Assembly (NCBI GenBank): GCA_914767715.1
Contig: OU612065.1
Location: 24,862,001-24,926,000, forward strand
Length of the DNA: 64,000 bases
Direction of reading: 5' to 3'
Origin: Membranipora membranacea
Lineage: Eukaryota > Bryozoa > Gymnolaemata > Cheilostomatida > Membraniporidae
Part shown: positions 1 to 13,020 of the stretch, one piece after another
Layout of the letters: the number at the start of each line of letters is the position of its first letter
How positions within the stretch are numbered: the stretch's first letter is position 1
Program-made: the position numbers and the translations under genes
The notes under the pieces: generated by a model
The model's database searches: none
Told to the model about the DNA's origin: nothing
Seen by the model: the letters and a program-made list of their open reading frames with translations, nothing else

Positions 1-240
1 TGGGAGGTCGCTTCTTTGTCTGACGACTGTGGGCGGCGTTCTAGGCCGGCTTCGGTTTGGCATGCTTTGTCGGTGGGGTCGTGCGGTAGGGGAGCAAAAC
101 TTGGGCAGAGCAGCCTTCACACTAGCTTTTAACTGGCTAACTGGTTGTCCCTTTGCCTTTTATGACCAATTATATTTTTTCAATAACCATCTTAGTATAT
201 TAATTTATTGCAATAAAAGCTAAAAAAAACATTACCACAC
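1..240. other. Left edge: intron of SASS6 with a GC-rich start
   Basis: Downstream (minus strand) of the last visible SASS6 donor at 270. Bases 1-115 are clearly more GC-rich than the surroundings, then the sequence returns to AT-rich. I found no continuation of SAS-6 coding (the conserved WLNK block is absent) and no splice-compatible exon. Confidence 0.4.
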
Positions 241-270
241 ATAAAAGTCGCTGTAAATAGCATTACTTAC

Positions 271-3200
271 CATTTTCGTTGCTGGCCAGTTTTTTCTTAT
301 GTTCATCGTTTTCAGACTGTGCTGCTTCTAGTTTGGCCTGCAGATCATTTGTCTGTAACAAGCAGTTATTGATACATACAGTAAAGCTTGCACATAGAAG
401 CCTTGTCATGCGGCTCCATTCTTTGGGTTTGGGAACTCTCAAAACCATGGACTAACAAAGGATACATATCGCTTTTGGTGCATCATGTTTTCTGAAAGTC
501 CTCTCAGTTTTTTGAGACAAGGGCTAGTCTTGTCACACAATCCCTGGTTGTCAGCATTTCAGGCATTGGTTTCTTATATTGAGATTTTGAATGGTGGTAT
601 CCAATGACTTACACCCTCAAGCTTGAATGAGTTGAATTTCCCTCAATTTTTATTAGATTCATGACACTGCTGATCGACTTCATGGAAGTGATAATCATGT
701 TTACATTTCGCTCTGTTGTGCTCATTAAAAGGTGAAAAATCCTTGGAACGATTACTGATTCATGAAATTTTGTTTTAAATGACTTGGTCCTTTAATGGTG
801 ATTACGATCTCAGGAACTATTGACAATGTTGCTCTTTGAAACACAGGGAATCCTTGGTACAATTGATAATTGATGACGTCTTGTTTTGATTGACTAGATC
901 TCTATCATGATTTTAGGAACCATTGACAATTAATAGCCCGTCTTGACATGCTGACAATCGGTGCCCTTTGAAATGTGTGGAATCCGTGGAACGAACACTG
1001 ATCCATGTCATTTTGTTTTGATTGACCTGACTCAATCATGATCTTTGTCGACAACTGATCTTTCCGTCTTTTATCGCAATTTAGAGCCTCACTATGAAAA
1101 TTTTCCGGATTTATCTTTCTCACAATAACATAATCGTTTAGATCATGATTCAACCGATGGAATGATACTTTAGTCATAGTAAACAAAGTGTACATTGACA
1201 GCCTTAAATTATATAACCATGACATCCGCCAACCGCAGTCATGGGTATGGAAGTCATGAACAGTTATGACAAGTAGCACTAATGACAGCATACCTCAACA
1301 TACTAAAGCTTCTCTCACAGTGAGGTTTGATGATATGAGGTAAAGTTACACTGTCACAGAAAGTCTCATCATAGTTTAAATATTTTGATTTCTCTTTTTC
1401 AAGGAAGACACATTTATAATGAATCTTACAAAGTCGGTTGCATGCTATAGTCGGCAGTTGCTTATGATAAAGTTATGGCAGAATTGCATGGTGTTTGGTG
1501 CAATTGTTTCCTGCATGTAATGATTATTTTCATGATAAAAGTTACCTTCCCTTATTAGGAGCACTCTTACAACCATCAATAATTCATGCCCAAAAGAGCG
1601 TTGAAATTTTTTATCATGCAAATGTTACACAACGTTATCATCTGTAACCGCCTGACTATAACGTGAATTGGTCTTTGTGAAGTTTTTAAGCGCTTTCGTA
1701 TATATATGGAACATCATAATTCAACAGAAATCACCGCTAGCTAAAGTGTTACAGCTTTGTGTAGTGGTCGGTATAAACTGATGATAATGCTACTGGCATT
1801 ACATCACATATTGCTACCAAACACTGAACTATGTATAACTCACCGTATCAGAACTATGTTTAGTTTGAGTCTGCAGCTGCTGAACTTCACTCTCCAGACC
1901 ATCTAAGGCTTTCTCTTTCTCTCTCAGTACTTCCTCCTGTTTAAGAGCTATCTGTGATCTCAGTTTGAGCTGAAATTTTTGAACATAAATGAGTGTAATT
2001 ACTTATTATCATTATTAATTCATACGCCGTTACAGAAGGTTTCCCTAGGTCACTCCAAATTGATGATAGCTCAAAAAAAGAGTGAAAGGGAGACCACCAT
2101 AGACTTGATAGTTATGCTATGCTATGGTAACCACATATTTATTCTCAAGATTGCTGAAAATTTGTATGGGAAAACAATTTTCTATATGGAGCTATCTTCT
2201 AAAATAAATTGAGGTAGGTCATCTGAATCAAGGCAACAATTTGGAATGTTGTCATTTGAAAGGAAAAAAATTGCCAAACTTCAACTTCAACTTACTGCCC
2301 AGTGAAAATCTGAGTAGACAGGGATTAGAACTCCTGATATATACATTCTCCGCATGGAGTATCCTGATTCAGAATCATCATATTCCCAAAATCAGTATCA
2401 CCCTTGCGATAGACTTGTGTTCAATAAACTTGGTATGACCCAATATAGTACATAATTTTCAAGTGATAAGGGATAAGGAGGGTACACCATGCAAAAACTA
2501 TCTGTGCTCAATTTGTATCTCAAAAATGCGCCAACCTACTTATAATACAATCCTTGTTCCATATCATATCATATAACAGCTACAGCTTTGATCGTGCACA
2601 AGCTGAACTAGATGTGTTACTTCTTTTTCCAGTTGGTGTGACATTCAAAAACCGTGCACAGCACGAGGTTATGCGCGTCCCGCTGTGTTAGTTGCTGCTT
2701 ATACGATGTTAGGCATATCCATATTTCCAAAATTTCTGGTTTGTAATATTGTAGCCAATGATGACCTAGTTATCTTCTTGGTATTTTGTGAAAAAAAAAA
2801 TGTGCATATATATAATAACATTGTTTGTAATGCTATTGCTAGCTGTTTTTGGGTATCGCAAAACCTCTGATTACTTTTAAGTGAAAAAACTGCCACATGA
2901 TATGAATTAAACAAACAAGCAAAGTAGTAAAATGTGGCTTACTACATAGCATAACACAACCGATTTGCCATGTCCGACCAAACAACTCAGGTTGGTTTTC
3001 TTTGCACTGTAGCGTTTGGATTAATCCAAGTATGCGTGGATCCCTAATCTTCCAAAAGCAAAACTTAAACAGGACAATTGGCCCAGTTTCTTGCACTGTC
3101 ACTGCAAGCCATGTGACCCACAACGCACTGACTCTGTTGATACTTAGGCTATCACATTAAAAGTTTCAAAATCTGTTTACTTCACAGAATGTCAGTGAAG

Positions 3201-4059
3201 TAAACAGATTTTGATGCTGCATGTCACAAATGTATTGTGGTGTAACCGTTTTAATCGGTATTTGAGAACAAAACTACATTACAGTGATTATTTAAGTCTG
3301 GTACCAAAAACTTTATGAAATATAATCTAGGCATTCCCAGTTGTACAACTCATTTGTGTGCTGCTTGGGAGTCGTCCCTAGATGGAGTTGGCCTGTTCAA
3401 TCCAGCACCCAATTTTCAAGCGTTCATCACAACTATGAAAACTACGTCAGAATCTTAATGCTTTCACATACACCCACACTAGTCCCCTTTTTCCAGCTTA
3501 TTTCCACATTACTTCAACAACTATTTATATATCCATCCATCAACACTCTAAGTCTGAAATCCCTTAACATGTACCCATACAAATCTCATTTGCTTATAAT
3601 TTTCCACAGATAATCAACAACGTGAATTATGTTCACCCATCAAAACTTTGGCAAGGCAGTTGTTATGAAAGGCAGTTCAACAGAATTTTCAGTACAAAAT
3701 AGTTCATAGTTCTCCAAAACGAAGAAAGTTCTTGTTTGAAGGACAAATGGCTCGATCATAATGATTGTATCTGTAAAAAGCTCTTCTTCAATATGTGATC
3801 ATACAAATGTTTTCTGACCATTAATTTCTTGCAAACCTTTGACAACGGGAGATACGGTCATAGGAGTGATATATACCTGAGGGTGCTGGGGACTGAAATA
3901 TTCAACCTTGAAATCAACCATAATGTTATCAACTTGATCAACATCGTTTAATGATATTCTATTCAATTTCCTTTCTGTTTATCTTTTTGTTTCTATTCAT
4001 CTTTTCTGACACTGAGTACAAAACATTTCCAATGAGATGACTTTGGTTACCAATAAAAG

Positions 4060-4093
<34 letters not shown>

Positions 4094-7000
4094 AAGCTCC
4101 CCCAGTGGGACTCCAACCCACAACTCCTGCAGCACCAATCGCATGGCAGTGAATAGCTGATTGCACCTTCACACCATCCCAAAAAAGGAATGGTTTGATG
4201 GATCTAATTAGCAAGCCCACTATACACCACTCAGAGTTATATTCTCTCGTCACATAGTACAGTCTACCATTGCCACCCTATGAAACACAGCGTACGTGTC
4301 AGGGTTATTGGCCTTACGTGGCCCATTGCTAGGACCCCTTGTACTATTTTATCAGTAGAATCATAATTCCTTATGCACCCACGCAAATCTATTTTACATT
4401 TATATTTCTGTGCCATGAATAAAGATTTCCACTTAACACGTAATATTGGATGTAATTTCAACTCCCACAATGGACACGCCTAAGCAATCGATCGGTGAAT
4501 TCCCTTACGGTCCAAGATGTTGTACGAAACAGACAGAAAATTCTAGAAAGTTATTGACTGTTAGGGCTTAAAATAATAGAGAGAGATTTGATTGGGTATA
4601 TTTAGGCCACGATTTGATAAAAGTATAACAGCTTTAAAATTTTCATCCGTCACAAGCGTATATGATGGCGAAACAGCAAGATTAGTGTTGTCCTTACATC
4701 TGAAGGTGCAAAGAAATACTACAAGTGTTGGCTTTGTTTGACGTGGGTTTGCAATTGTGATAATTGAAAGAAATAGATTGCTAGGGGTGGTAATTGCCAT
4801 GACCATCCCATACCAGGTGATACCATAGGTGAGTGATTCCGTGAGAGCAAAATGTCTTTAGCAATGACATTATGTCTTGTTGACTGCAAAAACAGTTAAA
4901 TGCTGTCCAGAATGCTTTTTAACAAAATGGTTCATAATGCGAGCTACTTTGCTATAATCTTTTCCGAGGGTATCATGTACGGGGGCAACTTCTACGACTG
5001 AAACCATACTTGACTGTCGAAAGTTTGAAATAAAATTGCATTGATTTCTAAGAACAAAGTTTGCCAGTAAAAAACTCTGATTTTTAACTTCATGATCAGC
5101 CTCAACCCAGTAATAGCAAGAAAAATCAAACTGCACACAATTGAAATGTTATTGACTCTTTAGCTCTCCCCTCTTCTTCTGTTTTTCACTGATTCTCAGA
5201 CTATGGCAACTACATCAGTAAATCATACCGTGGATCAAACTGGGACTCTGAGCTAAAGTATCAGTTGGCTGATCTGCGATTAAGTTATTTTAATCGAGTA
5301 AATCTTGAAAATGCTTTTAGCTTGGTTATCTCAGTAAATAGCTGGAGTAACTTGTACCCCTCCTATGCACCAAGCAAATAGCAGGGCATGAGTTTGTTCT
5401 TCTCATTCATTAACAACCTTTAAATTGGTATATTTAAGGAGAAACACTGGGTTTGTAACAGGTTTTAAGATGCATAGATCAGTAAAACATCCACTCCTTG
5501 TTGTTTGGATTATTCTCTATGGCAGGTGAGAGATTTTGTATTGGTGCATTGGGTTGCCAGTACTTTTTACAGATCATAAGCATGTGCTTCTGGAACATGT
5601 GGCGGCTAGATCTTTTAAGGACAGAACAACCGTTTAACGAGATTTTGGGACACAGCTATTTGGTATTTTCAGAGAGCATAGGTCAGTGATACACATCATT
5701 TCTCTAGACAGCCGGGTAAGTGTCGGCAGATTCCTATTTGCGCTAACACTTTCAATCATAGGAACAATCCCATATTTAAGATGGCTCTGCGATCTGCGTA
5801 AATCACACTTTTCAAGAAATTTGATTTTCCAAACTTATAGGTTAAAGGACTTGGGAATATTCCGTCATTAAATCATCTCATAGTGAACTGCCAAGACCTT
5901 GATCATAAATATTTTTGGAAACCAATTCACAACTTATAGTGAGGGATATGAACTGTCACTATTCGCTGGATAAATATTAGTAAATTTTGTTAACTCAATT
6001 TCAATTCAAGATTCAATGTTGGCTTTTAAAAAGGAATCTTGAAAATCTTCATAAGCAATCATTGAATCTGAGTTAAGATTGAGTTAAAGTTTTACAAAAA
6101 ATCGAATGGCGAAATGACAAGTCCATTATCCCAATCCCCGTAGCGAAAATCCTTAGGCAGTATTTACATCTACTTACCTTTGCATGTATACTTTTGTTAT
6201 CATGTTGCAATTTCCTGATAATCTCATTTGCTTTCATGATCTCATCGGAAAGAGTTTTGATGTTTGTGTCGAGTTGGGCGACACGAGATTTTCCCGTACT
6301 TGCTTCTTCCTCCATCAGCCTCTGTAGTAAAATAAATTATAATGAAACTTGAAAATGAAAAGTAAAATAAGTAAATACAAAAGTAAAAGGTAAACACAAG
6401 CAAGAGCTACTGCTCCACACCCATTTCCTGACACTTCCGTCAGGGGCTTGGTTCAAGGGTAGCTCTTAGATAAGAGCAGATGGTATCTGGTTCACCCAAG
6501 TATTTTGTGTCATGTTAGGCTAAGGTTTGCGCTCATGATAGAATAGAAAAAACTGTCAGATCAGTCATTAAATCAATAGATAAATAGTGTGAAACATATT
6601 CACTAACATGCAACTTGTGATAAAAATCATGGCTATTCGTAATCACAACGTGAAAAATCAAGAGTACAGCATGGTCCAACACCCGGGGGTATATGAGTTC
6701 CGGGCGAAGTTTTCCACACGTCTTAGAAAAAAGGTGTAAAAAATGACAGAGGTGTCCGTATAGTGTGAAACACATCTAAATATAAAAGAAAAACAACAGG
6801 GACTCATTTATGACACTCCCCGATACTTTTTACACTTTTAAAACTTAACCAAGAAACAGTCATTATTTTCCAATCGCCATCATGAACTATGCTAAATTCT
6901 GAAAAATTGCTTGTGAGACTGGGTCTTAGGTCGCCTGCAACTAATAAAAATAAGGATGTCAACGTAGATATCTATCATTATGAAAAAATTTCTTCACCTT

Positions 7001-10000
7001 TTGTGCTTGCTCTGCAAGTAGCAAATCTTTGGAGTTAGACATCATCTTTTCCTTATCGTCTATCTGTTGCTCGAGCACAGCGATCCTCGTCTGTAGTTGA
7101 TTTATCAACTTCTCCTGTCTGCAAAATATGATAGAGATTGGTGGCTGACAAAAAGATCATGATGATCACTGTAAAGGTTACTACTGTTGATTGTACAAGT
7201 GATTTCTCAGTTCCTTTTTTCCCTAAGAGTTCACATTGCATGGCGTGCCAATGATAAACAATAACTAATCAGTAGTTAAATGGGGTAGTTTGATTTTTTT
7301 CCCTGACAATGGCAGTTCAGGGTGACATTATGTACATATGTGAAATATCCGGTTATCTTCCAAATTCATGATATGGCAAACATGTCCACACTAGCCTTGT
7401 AATTGTACAGCAAACATTTGGTAGATGATGTGGTTGTGGTTGTCAGGCAGCCACGTGGACGCCTTGAATTGGCCTGCATTGTTACGTCTGGCTAGCTTTG
7501 ATAACAAAATGTGCAACAAAAAGATTCCACATGATGAGTAACGTTCTTTCCAGAGCATTCTAGATGGCCTGAATTTTCCAATCCTGATAACTAGATTACG
7601 ATATAATAATAAAAGGTCATTAAGCCACTAATTTGTCACCTTATTTTGCAGGTTATGGGTACTTCTGCTACCCAAGCAGGACAGAGCGGAGATAGGTGAG
7701 GATAGATCGAAGGTTATAGGAATATAACAACATAAATTCCGGATGTACAGACATGTACAAGTATACTTAATATATCTTACTTGTGAAGGTCAGATTCCAA
7801 ATCTGTATTCTCTTTCCTTAGCTGCTGCACATCTGCTCTCACACTTCTGCCTTCTTCCTCCGACACAGCTAGTTTAGCAGTGAGGTCTCGTATTGATGCA
7901 TCATTCACAAACTTATTTTCTGTCAGATCCTAGGGTAATAAACAATAATATGGATGAACTATTCAAATCACACCAAGATATACTTATCTGGAGTTAGAAT
8001 GAGACCTGTTTTCAGAATTTCAGTTTATGAGGCAAAAATAAAGGAGAGTTTTGAAAATTTTTTAGAGATATTAATCTGCACAGTTTTCAGCTAATACCCG
8101 AGAGGCGTTAATGTTTGCTAACTTTTACCTAAGTGGTGGCCTATTATAAAGTAGGAAGCGGGGTAAATTTTAGGTTGCTTAAAAATTAACTGTTTCAAAC
8201 AAGTGCGAAGTAGCGAATTTTTCCTCCTGCCAATAATACTAAACTCCTCAGGGTATCATAAAACAACTAGATATAGCGTAGGTAGGATATTATATATTTT
8301 ACAGAAAATTGTGCCATCTGATTATTAAAAAGGTTAATGGTGATTGCTCCATCAAACCACATGATATAATAGTCTAGGAAGTAGCACCTTGTTCTGATTG
8401 TCAAGTTCATAGACTCTGGCCTCCAGCTGTTTGACGATCTTCATGTGTGCCTGTTCTAAATCCCTCTTCTCTTGTTGGTATCTTTGCTGTGTCTGTGATT
8501 GTGTCTAAAATCATCAAACACCTCCATTATAATATTACATTTTTCATTTGGCAGCCAATATTATCCTGGTTAGAAGTTTTACACGTCGTGCCAAAGAAAT
8601 TACGGCATAAGTAGGGGAAAAGTAAGGAGGAGGAGAAAAAATGATAATGTTCATGTATCTGGTTTGGAGGATTGTAAAGTTGAGAATAAGATTGACGAAT
8701 TATAATATAGCTGTTCTAATTAAGCAGAGTTTGAATTAAGTGACAGTAGAAGACATTGAGATCTGGCTGAAGGGACCAATTTTCCTTGTATGAATTAACA
8801 GGAGTTTTGAATTATAAAGTTTGAATTAACCAGCTTACACTGTATATCCTATCAGAACCTCTACACAAGAAGACATATACTTGCAGGTTGGTAAGAGTAT
8901 CAGTGCAATTGCTGCCAGCCTCGATATCTACATCAAGGCTGTTTCACTTAAAACTGAACCAGATTTATTTCAATTCGAAAGTAATGCCTAAAAATGGCAA
9001 TTTACGCTTCTCTCAAAACTTGTTGGGATTTGTGTTCTCATGTTGATTGTGCATTGGAATACAAAATACCTTCATAGTCAGTTCCTTCTCAGCGTTGATG
9101 GTGTGAGCGTTCTTAGCTTGTATTTCCGATAGCTTGCTCTCCCACTGCAGCCTCATACTGGTAAGCTCAGAATTGCGAGAGGTAAGAGCCTGCAGAAATA
9201 AATGAGCATAAAATGATTCATTCAGTTTATCAAAGGTGATAAACTCTACAACGCTCACATCTTTATCGTGTAAAAGATCAAGCAGATTTAGAGTACTCTC
9301 TATGTCAGATGACTCACTTCCAGGCCATCGATTAGAGAGATAAACATGGGCTAAAGTGATCTGCAATACAAAACTAAACACGTTGACATTCTTCACGGTT
9401 TGCTACGAGCTGCAAGCTAAGTTTATTATTTTGCTGTCAGGAAATGGTTTGATGGTAACAATTGTTAGCTACGTCCCACCACAGTGTAGACTTAGGTTGG
9501 TCTGATCGACCTACAGTCAGAGTTGCGCTATGTACACAGATGCGCCACCTGAGGTTTATTCGTAAGAAGGAGCAATTCCAGATGTACAAAAATTTATCAC
9601 ATAGAAAAATTCTTTGGCTTATATGGGAAAACCATACAATAAAGATCAGTTGAAACAAGGAGCCATAACATCTACATTACACCACCTTGATTATCTTAGC
9701 CTGTCTTGACAAGCTTGTCAAGACAGTCTAAGATTATCTATGTTTGTGTTTCTGATAGCTTCATACTGGCCAGCCAGTCAGTACAAGAACTAAAAGCCCC
9801 CAGCACTATAAATCAGCATAAAATGAGTCACTCCCCTATGTAAGGGTGATAATCGCTACACCGCTTGCTTTTTAACTGTGTAAAGGGACAGGAGGATTAT
9901 TGGTATTGGGTTCCCATACTGCTCAGGATGACTCAATTCCAGGTCAAGATATCCATCATATAGAATAGATAAATGTTGGTTTAAGTGATCCACTATACAA

Positions 10001-13000
10001 AATTAACAATGTTGCAATTCGCGACACTTTGTTTCGACCTGCGAGGACAAGTTTATACAGTGTTGGTAGGTTGATGTTTGGATGATGGTATCTTTTTGTT
10101 GGCTGACGCATCACCTAAGTGTCCATCCAGTTTGATCCAATCTGGGAGTAGTGCGAATCGCTTTCCGGAAAAACAGCTAAGGCTCAAAGAGAGCGAAGTC
10201 TTCAAGTCAGCATAAAATGATTCATTTTAATCGAGTAAACCGAGTAAATCTTGAAAATCTTATTCATGCTGAACGCTGCAAGGTGGTAATCGTTTTCTCC
10301 CTTGCTTTCTTATCTTTACACTCGCAGGTAAAGCAAAGAGGATTATTTTAATGAAGAACAATTGACTCAGAATAGTTGATATTATAAATTAAATTAATAA
10401 ACAAATAGTAGTAAAGACACAGCAACAACAGTATGTTGCAATTCCTCACACAATCTCTTGAGCTTAAAGCTAAGATAACTAGTAAAAGTGGAAGGGTAAG
10501 ACGATGACCATTTGTAAACTTGACTCATCATTTCTCAGAATGGAAATTATCATCAGTAGTATGCCATTAATGTGCAATAAAATTCAGCGGAAATGTATCG
10601 CTTATTGTATAAAGCAAAGTTGCACAACGATCACTTAGATCCACAGATTACATTATGAGCATGTGCAGCTCTGATAAGAGCTTGAACTCATGTTGCCTGA
10701 AAATGATACAGCATCAAGACAAGAAAGGCAGGTTTACAAGATTAGGAAAACGGGCTAAAACTACCAAAAACTCCAACAAGTCTGGTCAAAAAAGAATGTT
10801 GGGAAGCTATAATGTATTTTTTTTTTTATTAGTCAAGTGAACTTACGGTCAAAAGGATGATTAAAAATTAACAATCTCAGTTTTCTAGTTGAATCGATCA
10901 GAATAAGTTTTGATTGGACTGATTTTGCATAATGGAAAAAAAATTTCTGTATCCTCCATCAAACCACCACCACAATGAATGTTGCAGGTAGGCGTGGTGT
11001 TTGCACTTACCTCTTCTGTGGCTTTAAGTGATGATCTCAAGCTAGATCCTGTACTTTCAAGTTCATTCTGCAGCTTCTCATATTTTTCCTAATAATGTGA
11101 AATGAACACCATATAGGTTCTGGTATCTGGTTTTTGGTATCTGGACCAAATCACTTTGTGATAGATTCCCAGTCCATACTACACTCGGTAGGATAGCCCT
11201 GTGACATAGCCTATATATGTAGCACAGCAATAATGGGGCTACCTTCAATCAGGTGAACTTATGTGGGTCCTCTGCTACAGAGACAAACATATACCTCAAT
11301 AGTTAGCACATACGCAGAGTGGTCAATATATGCATAAAATTTAAATACTTAAAAGAGCTAAACCCCGTCTTTACAAATAGTCGGGTACATTCATGCAGAC
11401 ATTGTCCTACCAATAATTATCAAGGAAAAAATTAACTTATATCTACCACCACTCTGTATACCTGAATTTATCATCACTCTAATTTAAAAGCTTTCTCTTG
11501 CACACCAACCTTGTAATCTCGAAGACATTCAGAGAGGAAACTCTTTATGGCAGCATCGTTACCAGGGACAACACGAAGGGATAAGTGTATCAAATGCTTA
11601 AAAGGGTTTGTCTCAACTATATTTAGTGTAGAGTACCCATCATTCATTATCAACTGGAGAATGAATCTGAATAAAAGAAAACATCCTGACTGAAAATACA
11701 AATCTAGAGTTTGATGGATTTAAATGACAACGTGAACCAGTAATCAGTGAGAACAGAGACAACAAGATTCAGGAGAATTCATAAACATATATCGTTGTTC
11801 AGCTTTCTCAATGGGGCAACTCCAATTTAAGACAACAAAGCGAAATTTCAAGACAGACATCAATTTATCTTGTCCAAGCTTGCCAAAACAGACTTGACAA
11901 TCATAGGGTAGCGAAAAAGAGTAAATGTGCAAGGAGCACTGGTCTTATGTACCTCGAATACTGCATGCGCTAAATTCTGAAGACATAACACTTAGACTTA
12001 CTTTGGGATTTCTTTAGTCTCCTCACTTAGACACAGATTTAGCAGCTCAGTGAGTTTCTGTGGAAATGAGGGGAAGTCTACAAGCAGCCCTTGGTTTGTC
12101 TTCAGGCTAAATATAAGGAAACGTGACATGAAAAATCTTCTTTTGCTCGTACATAAAAATGCCTATCTGAACTTAAAACTTGTTAGCACTTCTACTTCAG
12201 CTCATATCAAGGCCTACAACCGAAGCAGGGTATTTTCAATCCCTTGGAGATAACGTATTGGAGATCGTCGAAGTGACTCAACTAAAGCAAAATTTAAAAA
12301 ATGATAGGCCTATAACAACAATAAAAATACACAGTATACCTCTGAAAATCTTCTTCATCGATACGCAGAGTGTACAGAAAGAAATTATCGCTGTTGTCTG
12401 TAAGCTGTATGTGCATAGATTTCTTCTGCAACGGTGCAGTTGATGTGTGTACCTCAATAGAGACATGGAGATGGGCCAATCTACGAAAAATAGAATCATT
12501 GATAGTGAGTGGACAATTCAAAAGATTTCCTGCACAGCTCATATGATCGCAAGGCCCAGGCTCCTGATAGTATCATCATACTAGCCTTATCTGAAAGGCC
12601 TCTTTTATGATTTGTTTTAACACAAGGACAAGGTAGGTGCACTGTCTGGATGATTGATTCGACTGAATAGTTACTAGTACTAGTAAAAAAAAACAGTGAG
12701 TGACCGAGAGTCACAGTGTGTAATACGTACATGCTGTTTGGGTTGATTGAATAGTAGCAGTCACGTCACAGTGAGTGACTAAGAATGAGTCAGTGATACT
12801 CACTAAACTAGTCGCACCACAGCAGTTGAGTGATTGACTGAGAGCAATGAACCAAACCTTTAGTTCATGAACTAACTAAAGGTTTAGTAAAGTTCATTGC
12901 TGAGAGTGACTGTGGTTTATATCAACAAATGCAATCTGAAAGACTATTAACTCACCTGTCTCCTTGTGACCTAGTCTTAAGCTGTATAGTTAAAGGTTTA

Positions 13001-13020
13001 CTGAAGACCTTATCAATCAT
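271..13020 (-). CDS. SASS6: Spindle assembly abnormal protein 6 homolog (SAS-6), partial at the 3' end
   Basis: This is the centriole cartwheel protein, whose head domains assemble the ninefold ring. Twelve coding exons are visible on the minus strand: 12,956-13,020; 12,340-12,480; 12,002-12,106; 11,510-11,666; 11,011-11,088; 9,070-9,189; 8,388-8,504; 7,781-7,929; 6,998-7,118; 6,178-6,321; 1,844-1,969; 271-352. All junctions keep frame and give 468 residues. The N-terminal head (about residues 1-156) carries the conserved block [10 protein letters not shown] followed by PGND, matching the PISA-type head of animal SAS-6, with the hydrophobic F at about residue 125. After that comes a long coiled coil, including DLTENKF and [16 protein letters not shown], which I recognise from vertebrate SASS6. 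The start is the Met of [15 protein letters not shown], which aligns with the vertebrate N-terminus. The WLNK segment and the disordered tail lie beyond base 1. ANAPC5 lies upstream on the same strand, 888 bp away. An optional 57-codon extension of exon 6 is described in the findings. Confidence 0.95.
3166..3214. repeat. Perfect inverted repeat, 20-bp arms with a 9-nt loop
   Basis: Arms at 3,166-3,185 and 3,195-3,214 are exact reverse complements. The repeat lies in the long SASS6 intron between exons at 6,178 and 1,969. It is either a small hairpin transposon remnant or a local inversion. Otherwise this intron holds the SINE-like unit near 4,100 and nothing else I recognise. Confidence 0.8.
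4058..4200 (-). repeat. Possible tRNA-derived SINE fragment with an AT microsatellite tail
   Basis: On the minus strand a good T arm is visible at 4,105-4,121: stem GTGGG/CCCAC with loop TTGGAGT, close to a Pol III B box. It is followed by a (TA)n tract at 4,060-4,086. A tRNA-like body ending in a simple repeat is the usual SINE layout. A clear A box was not found, so this is tentative. It lies inside a SASS6 intron. Confidence 0.4.
9190..9360 (-). other. In-frame open segment directly upstream of SASS6 exon 6 (possible alternative exon extension)
   Basis: A 171-bp (57-codon) stretch with no stop is bounded on its upstream side by a second good acceptor (TTGTATTGCAG) in the same phase as the normal acceptor at 9,190. 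Using it would add 57 residues ([12 protein letters not shown] to SFYAHLFLQ) inside the coiled coil. Vertebrate SAS-6 has no insert here, so normal splicing probably skips it. Confidence 0.4.
9697..9731. mobile_element. 35-bp palindromic miniature element (TAGCCTGTCTTGACAAG family), copy A
   Basis: An almost perfect palindrome centred on AAGCTT, flanked on both sides by GATTATCT (9,689-9,696 and 9,732-9,739). An 8-bp duplication is typical of hAT-type insertion. Related copies are listed as separate features. Confidence 0.7.
9756..10480. repeat. Two decayed copies of the SASS6 exon 6 / upstream intron segment
   Basis: The segment 9,120-9,430 shares an ordered series of blocks with 9,756-10,075: GATAGCTT, CATACTGG, AGCATAAAATGA, GGTGATAA, the GACTCA/CCAGG area and a GCAATT-like end. 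A third set at 10,195-10,470 has AGCATAAAATGATTCATT, GGTGGTAATCG, TGACTCAG and TTGCAATTC. Both extra copies have lost the open frame. Part of the third copy (TTTTAATCGAGTAAA, ATCTTGAAAAT) recurs at 5,288-5,320. Confidence 0.5.
12843..12901. repeat. Hairpin-forming inverted repeat in SASS6 intron 1
   Basis: Nested exact arms: AGCAATGAAC (12,843-12,852) with GTTCATTGCT (12,892-12,901), and AAACCTTTAGTT (12,854-12,865) with AACTAAAGGTTT (12,874-12,885). It starts about 50 bp downstream of the SASS6 exon 1 donor in genomic terms. Confidence 0.75.
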
